Assembly: GCA_024400505.1 (NCBI GenBank)
Contig: JAKSMP010000010.1
Location: forward strand, 1-50,807
DNA length: 50,807 nt
Source of the DNA: Bacteroidales bacterium
Lineage (GTDB): Bacteria; Bacteroidota; Bacteroidia; Bacteroidales; P3
Direction: 5' to 3'
The notes below the pieces were generated by a model. That model saw nothing but the letters and a program-made list of their open reading frames with translations. It did no database searches and had not been told where the DNA came from. How positions within the stretch are numbered: the stretch's first letter is position 1; every line of letters begins with the position of its first letter. Below are positions 44,417 through 50,807 of this stretch, piece by piece. Made by a program: the position numbers and the translations under genes.

Positions 44417-44754
44417 TGAATCAACTGATAGCTTGTTGTGGATTGAGTTGTGAGGATTGTGAGGCTCGAATAGCCACCATGAAAAATGATGACAACATGC
44501 GACGTGAGGTTTCCGTCAAATGGTGCCAATTGAACCATACCGACCAAATCACACCCGCATCTATCAACTGCATGGGTTGCCGAACCGAGGGAGTGAAATT
44601 TGCTTTCTGCCAATCTATGTGCCAAATTCGCAAATGCGTCGGCACCAAAGGTTTTGAAACATGTGGACAGTGTCCCGACATTATGTCATGTGATCTTATA
44701 AAACCTTTATTAGAACAATACCCAGTTGTGAAGCGAAACCTCGAAGTTGAATAA
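44416..44754 (+). CDS. DUF3795 cysteine-rich protein
   Basis: 112 residues with 14 cysteines, about 12 percent. The N-terminal LIACCGLSCEDCEARIATMK and central INCMGCRTEG, with MCQIRKC and CGQCPDIMSCD, match DUF3795. The cysteine spacing suggests one or two metal or iron-sulfur sites. The protein is cytoplasmic with no known reaction. It overlaps the AlkD-like gene by one base and is followed immediately by DUF5131 (stop TAA adjoining ATG), so the three are translated as one unit. Confidence 0.88.
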   Translation: MNQLIACCGLSCEDCEARIATMKNDDNMRREVSVKWCQLNHTDQITPASINCMGCRTEGVKFAFCQSMCQIRKCVGTKGFETCGQCPDIMSCDLIKPLLEQYPVVKRNLEVE

Positions 44755-45558
44755 ATGGGCGAGAATTGGGAAATATATGCCGATTGGAATCCTTGGCATG
44801 GTTGCACCAAAGTAAGTCCGGGATGCAAATATTGCTATGTTTATCGTCAGGATGAGATGTATGGCAGCACTGTTGCCAGTAGCCTTGCTCGAAAAACTGG
44901 TAATTTCAATCTCCCAATTAAACGCCGCCGAGATAAAACCTGGAAGTTGAAGAGCGGAATGCTGGTTTTTACTTGTTTTACCTCTGATTTCTTGCTTCAA
45001 GATGCCGATGAATGGCGTAGTGAGTGCTGGCAGATGATAAAAGAACGAAGTGACCTTTGGTTCTATTTCTTCACCAAGCGTATCGATAGATTCTTGCAGT
45101 GTATCCCAGATGATTGGGGCACCGGATATGATAATGTTCTAGTTGGTTGCACAGTAGAGAATCAAGAAATGGCAGACTATCGGCTTCCAATTTTCAAATC
45201 ATTGCCTATCAAGCACAAAAGCATTATCGTTTCGCCTATTATTTCTCCTGTAGATTTGTCAAGTTTTCTGGATGAGAGCATTGAAGAGGTGTCTGTGGGT
45301 GGAGAATCGGGAGTGGATGCGAGGCCTTGCAACTACGATTGGATTCTTTCATTACGTGAACAGTGTGTCTCCCACGATATTCCTTTTCGATTTCACCAAA
45401 CTGGAGCCAAATTCATCAAAGATGGCAGAATGTATCGTGTCCATCGTCGCTTCCAACTCAGTCAGGCACATAAAGCCAATATTGACTATAAAATAAATGA
45501 ATTTTTCGTACCAGAAAAAGTCAAGTTTGAATGGACTCCGGATGTATATCATGATTAA
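44755..45558 (+). CDS. DUF5131 (phage Gp37/Gp68-type) radical-SAM-like protein
   Basis: 267 residues. The N-terminal WNPWHGCTKVSPGCKYCY supplies three cysteines (C17, C24, C27) in a radical-SAM-like cluster motif. VFTCFTSDFLL, WFYFFTKRIDRFLQ, VLVGCTVENQEMADYRLP and VSVGGESGVDARPCNYDWI follow as family blocks. Members occur in phages and mobile elements. The reaction is not established; a role in modifying nucleic acid or a base is plausible because the gene is coupled to an AlkD-like glycosylase. I see no terminator before the repeat region that follows. Confidence 0.85.
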   Translation: MGENWEIYADWNPWHGCTKVSPGCKYCYVYRQDEMYGSTVASSLARKTGNFNLPIKRRRDKTWKLKSGMLVFTCFTSDFLLQDADEWRSECWQMIKERSDLWFYFFTKRIDRFLQCIPDDWGTGYDNVLVGCTVENQEMADYRLPIFKSLPIKHKSIIVSPIISPVDLSSFLDESIEEVSVGGESGVDARPCNYDWILSLREQCVSHDIPFRFHQTGAKFIKDGRMYRVHRRFQLSQAHKANIDYKINEFFVPEKVKFEWTPDVYHD

Positions 45559-45819
45559 GCTGAGTTCAAAATAATAAGTGGTTATCCGCAAATTGGTTAC
45601 GAGTAACAGGCTAGAGACTCTGATTTTGGTCTGTATGCAATAGCAGAAACATCTAATCGGGCAAACTATTTGTTGCCGAAGTTGGGTGTTTGTTGCAGGT
45701 AGATTTAGCAGAATGGATTTAGGGGAATGTAGTCTTGCTGAGCCCAAAGGGGCGAAGCATGTTCCCTTGTTAAAGTGTTGTTGGTTGCAAATGACGGTAA
45801 TCTTTTTTTTTGATTTGCC
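45559..45819. other. Intergenic stretch without a supportable gene
   Basis: Open frames here (for example a 69-codon frame from 45686) are short and lack promoter and protein-like signals. I see no structure beyond a T-rich run near 45803-45811. Confidence 0.5.
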
Positions 45820-46087
45820 CTATGGTGTTTTATTTTTGTCGGTACACTATTTTTTTCTTTACCATACCCTTTATTATTTTCAGACCGGGGTCTAAATATT
45901 TTTAAACCCGGGTCTGACAATTCTCAGACCCGGGTCTGAAGAAATCCAAACCCGGGTCTGAAGAAATCCAAACCCGGGTTTGAAGAAATTAAAACCCGGG
46001 TATGAGAAAATTTGAACCCGGGTCTGGGGAAAAATCATGGTACTCATAAAAATATTATACCATACCCGTAAAGAAAAAACACCATAG
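45820..46087. repeat. Inverted-repeat-bounded element enclosing the 22-bp palindrome array
   Basis: CTATGGTGTTTT (45820-45831) and AAAACACCATAG (46076-46087) are perfect 12-bp inverted copies at the outer edges. Just inside, TTTTTTCTTTAC recurs in inverted orientation, and TACCATACCC occurs in direct orientation on both sides. The whole resembles a small non-autonomous element of about 270 bp. No target-site duplication is obvious, and mobility is inference. Confidence 0.5.
45881..46030. repeat. Seven-unit 22-bp array of CCCGGG-centred palindromes
   Basis: Seven units are spaced exactly 22 bp apart, with core ACCCGGGT starting at 45906, 45928, 45950, 45972, 45994 and 46016, and a variant ACCGGGGT at 45884. 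The full 14-bp palindrome CAGACCCGGGTCTG is perfect in unit 3. Unit 5 is a perfect alternative, CAAACCCGGGTTTG. An 8-bp spacer, usually AAGAAATC or similar, separates units. There is no CRISPR-type unique spacer and no cas gene. Confidence 0.92.
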
Positions 46088-46348
46088 TGTATTTCCAATC
46101 GAACTCTCACCCAATTAATGTCTCTCGTGCAAAACACAAAGTGGGGTTGATAGGGCACAAGTGAAGCTGTGTCTTGGATGTTCTGCCCTATTATTGCCCT
46201 TATTTTTGGATAGGACGTATTTCAGCGAAAGATTCTTGGACCGATGTCAGAGTTGTATTTCATTGCCGATATGCGGTTAACCATTAAAAATAAAGTTGGA
46301 CGCATGAACAATATATATATTTATATCTCGTTTCATTAAGAAACATTA

Positions 46349-46846
46349 ATGAAAAGAATTCGTCAATATTTGGGAATCGTGGTGGCACTGGTATGCTACT
46401 ATGTAGTACATGAAGGTGCTCACTGGCTTTATGCTGTGAGCCATGGTGTATTCAAGCAGGTGAATGTGATGGCGTTGGGCGTCCAGATAGATGTCTTCCG
46501 TGATCAGTTGACCGATACTCAGTTAGGGTGGTTCTGCTTGGTGGGACCTTTGGCCACTTTGTTTTCAGCTTTGGTGTTGGTGATGTTGCGTAATAAGATA
46601 TGCCAAGTGAGAAGCAAGATATTTCGTGCTTGTGCGTGGTACGCAAGCATTGTGATGTTGTTGCTCGACCCTTTGTATATCGGTTTTATGTATCGCTTTG
46701 TGGGTGGTGGCGACATGAACGGCATCAAGTTGTTGGTTCCTGAAATATGGGTTGCGTTGTGTTTTTGTGTGGTGGCGGTGTTGAATGCTGTTGTGTTGTT
46801 CAAAGTCTTGCTGCCTGTTTATACGCAATCGTTTAAAGAAAAATAG
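46349..46846 (+). CDS. Small HExxH membrane protein (M50-like)
   Basis: 165 residues with about four transmembrane segments. The first contains VVHEGAHWLYA, an HExxH zinc-binding motif (H21, E22, H25) inside the membrane helix as in site-2 proteases. LGWFCLVGPLATLFSAL and LLDPLYIGF resemble the second and third conserved blocks of M50 peptidases, with an Asp that could be the third zinc ligand. It is much shorter than usual M50 enzymes and lacks a PDZ domain, so activity is uncertain. It follows the palindrome array by about 320 bp, and a U32 gene follows after 75 bp. Confidence 0.7.
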   Translation: MKRIRQYLGIVVALVCYYVVHEGAHWLYAVSHGVFKQVNVMALGVQIDVFRDQLTDTQLGWFCLVGPLATLFSALVLVMLRNKICQVRSKIFRACAWYASIVMLLLDPLYIGFMYRFVGGGDMNGIKLLVPEIWVALCFCVVAVLNAVVLFKVLLPVYTQSFKEK

Positions 46847-46921
46847 CTTACGGGGTTTAGTGCTTTGTTGTTTGAATCTGTCAAGCACCAAAGCCATATA
46901 AGAGCCTAATAAAATATAACT

Positions 46922-48178
46922 ATGAATGATAAGATAGAAGTCATGGCCCCAGTTGGGTCGTATGAGAGTTTGCGTGCTGCGATTCAGGCTGGTGCCGATG
47001 CAGTATATTTTGGTGTGGGAAATCTGAATATGCGTTCCCGTTCGGCTGCCAACTTTGGCTTAGATGACTTGGCCGAGATTGCCCGTATATCCCATGAACA
47101 TGGGGTGCGCACGTATTTGACGGTGAACACAATCATCTATAATCAGGAAATAGAAGAGATGCATACCTTGGTGCAGGCTGCTAAAGCGGCTGGCATTAGT
47201 GCCATTATCGCATCGGATATGGCTGTAATTATGTATGCCAATAGCATTGGGGTAGAGGTTCATATCAGCACGCAATGCAATATTTCCAACGTGGAGGCTG
47301 TACGGTTCTTCGCTCAGTTTGCCGATGTGGTGGTAACAGCACGAGAACTACCTTTGGCGCAAGTGGCCGAAATTACGCAGTATATCAAAGACAATAATAT
47401 CCGTGGTCCCAAAGGTGAATTGGTGCAGGTAGAAGTTTTTGCCCATGGTGCGCTGTGCATGAGCGTAAGTGGAAAGTGCTATTTGAGTTTAGACGAGTAT
47501 AACTACAGCGCCAATCGTGGTGCTTGTTTGCAACTCTGCCGTCGCAAATATCTGGTCAAAGATGTTGAGAGTGATGTGGAACTGGTTGTGGACGGCAAGT
47601 ATATCATGTCGCCCAAAGACTTGTGTACCATAGGCTTTTTGGATAAGATGGTGAAAGCAGGCGTAAGGGTGTTGAAGATTGAGGGTCGTGGACGTTCGGC
47701 CGATTATGTGCAAGTGGTGGTGAAGTGCTACAAAGAAGCACTCCATGCGATTGAGGATGGCACCTATTCGCAAGAAAAGATTGCCGGTTGGATGGAACGC
47801 TTGGCAACGGTATTCAATCGTGGCTTTTGGGATGGATACTATCTGGGTCGCAAGATGGGCGAGTGGAGCGAACGTTATGGTTCACAGGCCACCGAAAACA
47901 AGGTGTTCTTAGGTAAAGTGACCAACTACTATAATCGTCCCATGGTGGCCGAAATGAAGATTGAAACCGCAGAGAGCCTGAAGGTGGGCGACATGTTGAT
48001 GGTTATTGGCCAAACAACGGGCGTCTATTCTGCAGTAATCGAGGAATTGCGCTTAGGCCACAAAGCCATTCCTGTTCAAGAAGTGAGACAGGGCAATGTA
48101 TTCAGTGTCAAGACTTCCGAGATGCTGCATCGTGGCGACAAAGTTTACCGGGTAGATAAAGTAATTGAAGAATTTTAA
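46922..48178 (+). CDS. U32-family protein, tRNA hydroxylation (TrhP-like)
   Basis: 418 residues matching the U32 peptidase family. Blocks are VMAPVGSYESLRAAIQAGA, YFGVGNLNMRSRS and the family signature EVFAHGALCMSVSGKCYLS (about 177-195). RGACLQLCRRKY supplies further cysteines expected to hold an iron-sulfur cluster. Family members TrhP and RlhA hydroxylate uridine-34 of tRNA or C2501 of 23S rRNA using prephenate-derived chemistry. Size and the C-terminal beta domain (GKVTNYYNRPMVAEMKI) fit the TrhP branch better than RlhA. It is cytoplasmic. Confidence 0.85.
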   Translation: MNDKIEVMAPVGSYESLRAAIQAGADAVYFGVGNLNMRSRSAANFGLDDLAEIARISHEHGVRTYLTVNTIIYNQEIEEMHTLVQAAKAAGISAIIASDMAVIMYANSIGVEVHISTQCNISNVEAVRFFAQFADVVVTARELPLAQVAEITQYIKDNNIRGPKGELVQVEVFAHGALCMSVSGKCYLSLDEYNYSANRGACLQLCRRKYLVKDVESDVELVVDGKYIMSPKDLCTIGFLDKMVKAGVRVLKIEGRGRSADYVQVVVKCYKEALHAIEDGTYSQEKIAGWMERLATVFNRGFWDGYYLGRKMGEWSERYGSQATENKVFLGKVTNYYNRPMVAEMKIETAESLKVGDMLMVIGQTTGVYSAVIEELRLGHKAIPVQEVRQGNVFSVKTSEMLHRGDKVYRVDKVIEEF

Positions 48179-48273
48179 TGGAATTAGGAGTGTGCTGGCT
48201 TAATATAAATTACAAGTTTCGAGTAGCTGCGCAGTCAATTCACAATTTATAAATCAGCAAATCATCAATCCCC

Positions 48274-49323
48274 ATGAACAAAGATTTTATGTCGGCTCTG
48301 CTGACAGCTTATAGCCCCAGTGGTTTAGAAAATGATGCATTGAAAGTTTGGGACGCCTTTTGCGAAAACTTAGGTCTGACACATTATTATTTTGATAAGA
48401 TCGGCAATCACGCCTACAGCTTAGGAACAGGATCCGTAAAAGTTTTGCTATCTGGACATATCGATGAGGTGAATGCCCGAGTAATCTATATTGATGACAA
48501 CGGCAACATTTCCATGACAAGCACTGGAGGCATGTGCCGCAAATCGCTTGTGGCCTCTGAGGTGGTTATTCTGGGTGATAAAGGTCCGGTAAAAGGCATT
48601 GTTGGCAAGAAACCCATTCATCTTGAGTCGGTAAAAGAACGCGACCAAATGGAAGATTTCGATAGTCTGCGCATCGATGTAGGGGCCGACTCCAAGGAAG
48701 AGGTTGAGGCTATGGGCATCTGTCCAGGCAGCATAGTGGTTTATCGTCGTACTGTTGATGTGAATTTTGGACAGCATAAGATTATGTCCAACTCTTTGGA
48801 CGACAAGGCTGCTGTGTATATCACTGGCATGATCATGCAGGAACTCCGAAAAAGCGTATCTCAGTGGGGTGATAAATATACCGTCATCGGTATGGCTGCT
48901 GCTCAGGAAGAGACTGGTTGTCGAGGTGCGCAGGTTGCCGCACATAATATCAACCCCGATGTATCAATCGATTTTGATGTTACCTTTGCCACTGATGGTG
49001 GGTTGGGTATCAAGAAAGAAAAGCAAGGCGATGTGCGCCTTGGCGAAGGCGGTGTGATTATGTATGGTCCCGACAAGAGCATTCGTATTGCCAATCTGCT
49101 TAAAGAGGTGTGCCGCGAAAGAGCGATTCCATTCCAGTCGGTAGCTGGCCGTGCAGGTGGCACCAACACCAACCAAATACAACTGATGAGTGCCAATTGC
49201 GAGACGATGTTAGTGTCCATCCCAAATCGAAATATGCATACTCCCGTTGAAGTTTGCGATTGGCGTGATATCCAGAGTATCATAGATATGACTGTTGGTT
49301 TGATTGAGGCTTCTAAATTATGA
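48274..49323 (+). CDS. M42-family metallo-aminopeptidase
   Basis: 349 residues with the M42 glutamyl-aminopeptidase/TET pattern. LLSGHIDEVN (59-68; H62 and D64) supplies metal ligands. NSLDDKAAVYITG follows, then AAAQEETGCRGAQ with the catalytic and metal glutamates, DVTFATDGG and a final NRNMHTPVEVCD histidine. M42 enzymes form large dodecameric tetrahedra and trim peptides in the cytoplasm. All expected ligands are present. The gene starts 95 bp after the U32 gene; I find no clear promoter. Confidence 0.88.
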   Translation: MNKDFMSALLTAYSPSGLENDALKVWDAFCENLGLTHYYFDKIGNHAYSLGTGSVKVLLSGHIDEVNARVIYIDDNGNISMTSTGGMCRKSLVASEVVILGDKGPVKGIVGKKPIHLESVKERDQMEDFDSLRIDVGADSKEEVEAMGICPGSIVVYRRTVDVNFGQHKIMSNSLDDKAAVYITGMIMQELRKSVSQWGDKYTVIGMAAAQEETGCRGAQVAAHNINPDVSIDFDVTFATDGGLGIKKEKQGDVRLGEGGVIMYGPDKSIRIANLLKEVCRERAIPFQSVAGRAGGTNTNQIQLMSANCETMLVSIPNRNMHTPVEVCDWRDIQSIIDMTVGLIEASKL

Positions 49324-49377
49324 TTCGTTACTCACAAATAGATTTATTGAATCATAACTTTTTAAAATAGCAAAATA

Positions 49378-50763
49378 ATGGCAAAAGCGAGGACCTTTTA
49401 CTATTGCCGAGAATGTGGATATCAGTCTAGTAGTTGGCTGGGAAAATGTCCTTCATGTGGCAAATGGAATACTTTTGATGAAGAAGTGGTAGAGCGAGAA
49501 ACTTCGGTGGCTGCAGCCAAAAAAAAGGGCTCTTCACAAGGCAGTGCGCCCAAGCTGATTCATCAAGTGACCTATAGCGAAACCCAACGGATGCCCACCC
49601 ATTGTGCTGAGTTCGACCGTGTGCTGGGTGGTGGTGTGGTGCCAGGCAGCCTGCTGCTGATAGGTGGCGAGCCGGGTATTGGCAAGAGCACCTTGCTTTT
49701 GCAGACAGCCCTTTCTATCACCGATCGCAAAGTGTTGTATGTGAGTGGTGAGGAAAGTGAAGAGCAGATAAAGATGCGTGCTGATAGAGTAACTGCCAAT
49801 GGTCAATACTCCACCCAAAGTTCACAGATGTATGTGGTCAGCGAGACTTCGATGGAGCGAATCTTTGAGCATATAGTGAATGTCGAACCAGATTTGCTAA
49901 TTGTTGACTCTATACAGACGGTGAGCACCGAATCAATAGAGAGTAGCAGCGGCAGCATTTCTCAGATACGCGAATGTACTACTCAGTTTCAACGTTACGC
50001 CAAAGAAAGTGGTGTGCCAGTATTGCTAGTAGGCCATATTACAAAGGATGGCACTTTGGCAGGCCCTAAGGTGATGGAACATATTGTGGATGCTGTGTTG
50101 CAATTCGAAGGTGATAGGAACTATGGATTCCGCATTCTTCGCTCGCTGAAGAATCGCTTTGGCTCCACGGCTGAGATAGGCATCTTCGAAATGCGAGGCA
50201 GCGGTCTTTGCGAAGTGTCCAACCCATCGGAATTGTTACTAGCCCATCGTGATGAGCAACTTAGCGGTGCTGCAGTGGCTGCCACGTTGGAAGGCGTGAG
50301 ACCCATGTTTATAGAAGTTCAGTCGCTAGTGAGCACTGCCGTATATGGTACTCCACAGCGCAACGCTAACGGTTTCGACATGCGGAGAATGAACATGCTG
50401 CTAGCCGTGTTGGAAAAACGCTGTGGGTTTAAACTTGGAGCCAAAGATGTGTTTCTAAATATAGCAGGAGGATTGCGCGTAAATGATCCGGCCATGGATT
50501 TGGCTGTTGGATGTAGTATTCTTAGCAGCAATGTCGATTTGCCCATCCCTCCACGCTATTGCTTTGCCGCCGAGCTTGGTCTAAGTGGCGAGGTGCGCCC
50601 CGTAAGCCGTGTGGAACAGCGCATTGGCGAAGCCGACAGGCTCGGTTTTGAGAAAATATTTGTTTCAAAATACGATGCCAAGCAGATTGATAGCTCACGT
50701 TACAAGATTAAGATTGTGGCTGTCAGCGTCATCGAAGAAGCATTCAGAGAGTTGTTCGCATGA
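49378..50763 (+). CDS. radA: DNA repair protein RadA
   Basis: 461 residues. A C4 zinc finger (C10, C13, C24, C27) is followed by a RecA-like ATPase with GGEPGIGKST (Walker A, 96-105) and DLLIVDSIQTV (Walker B). The RadA-specific KNRFG motif (258-262) precedes a C-terminal Lon-protease-like domain (about 290-461; AVYGTPQRNANGFDMRRMN). RadA helps process recombination intermediates and extend D-loops. All motifs are intact and length is normal. The stop overlaps the next start (ATGA at 50760). Confidence 0.97.
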   Translation: MAKARTFYYCRECGYQSSSWLGKCPSCGKWNTFDEEVVERETSVAAAKKKGSSQGSAPKLIHQVTYSETQRMPTHCAEFDRVLGGGVVPGSLLLIGGEPGIGKSTLLLQTALSITDRKVLYVSGEESEEQIKMRADRVTANGQYSTQSSQMYVVSETSMERIFEHIVNVEPDLLIVDSIQTVSTESIESSSGSISQIRECTTQFQRYAKESGVPVLLVGHITKDGTLAGPKVMEHIVDAVLQFEGDRNYGFRILRSLKNRFGSTAEIGIFEMRGSGLCEVSNPSELLLAHRDEQLSGAAVAATLEGVRPMFIEVQSLVSTAVYGTPQRNANGFDMRRMNMLLAVLEKRCGFKLGAKDVFLNIAGGLRVNDPAMDLAVGCSILSSNVDLPIPPRYCFAAELGLSGEVRPVSRVEQRIGEADRLGFEKIFVSKYDAKQIDSSRYKIKIVAVSVIEEAFRELFA

Positions 50764-50807
50764 AGAAAGTAGTAACACTGGTATCTTTTATCTTCTTGGC
50801 CATCATC
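50760..50807 (+). CDS. Start of an exported protein, truncated by the window edge
   Basis: ATG 50760 overlaps the radA stop and opens MKKVVTLVSFIFLAII, 16 codons to the window end. The basic start and hydrophobic run look like a signal peptide. The product cannot be identified. Confidence 0.5.
   Translation, partial: MKKVVTLVSFIFLAII

Noticed and set aside
45881-46030. CRISPR array
   Set aside because: The interval between palindromes is only 8 bp and nearly constant, there are no unique spacers and no cas genes are in the window.

Overview
The window looks like a chromosomal stretch from a Bacteroidota bacterium, most likely order Bacteroidales. The evidence is direct. Many genes are preceded by the Bacteroidetes -7 element TAnnTTTG, often with a TTTG or TTG -33 element 19 bp upstream. 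The primary sigma factor is the short 286-residue Bacteroidetes form. Ribosomal protein S16 carries the Ala/Glu/Lys-rich C-terminal tail, and a type IX secretion sorting domain and DUF5686 and OMP_b-brl outer-membrane proteins are present. No rRNA is present, so I do not name a genus.

Layout. 1-5.6 kb: an interrupted small gene of unknown function, a membrane protein / winged-helix regulator / CreD unit, a DUF481 outer-membrane barrel and a secreted GH29 alpha-L-fucosidase. 5.6-10.4 kb: a very large DNA helicase (DEDD exonuclease + RecQ + UvrD) broken by one in-frame TAG. 10.4-14.8 kb (minus strand): DUF5686 outer-membrane protein, a DMT/DUF486 membrane protein and CinA. 15.1-23.0 kb: tRNA-Gln(CUG), then a four-gene surface operon: beta-barrel with a carboxypeptidase-like domain, a shortened GH2 beta-mannosidase-like lipoprotein, a tiny type IX sorting-domain protein, and a large Cthe_2159-like beta-helix carbohydrate-binding protein.

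23.0-27.0 kb is an accessory region. It holds a lipoprotein, a very small amphipathic peptide gene with a strong promoter, an unrecognised CDS, a broken phage-type Bro-N gene, and a dispersed TGTCA-unit repeat in four copies. Two of these copies form a perfect 36-bp inverted pair around the lipoprotein/peptide cassette. 27-44 kb is mainly housekeeping: rsmG, rpoD, ffh, folD, ribF-LRR-nitrilase-mutS2, rpsP, rimM, a DksA-like protein, a fused oligopeptide ABC ATPase, rocD and a GH109-like enzyme. 43.7-45.6 kb is a tightly coupled AlkD-like / DUF3795 / DUF5131 unit. 45.8-46.1 kb carries seven 22-bp units, each with a 14-bp CCCGGG-centred palindrome, flanked by inverted repeats. 46.3-50.8 kb: a small HExxH membrane protein, a U32 protein, an M42-type aminopeptidase, RadA, and the start of a further exported protein.

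The most unusual points are the palindromic 22-bp array, the 36-bp inverted-repeat cassette with its peptide gene, and two otherwise intact reading frames each interrupted by a single TAG.
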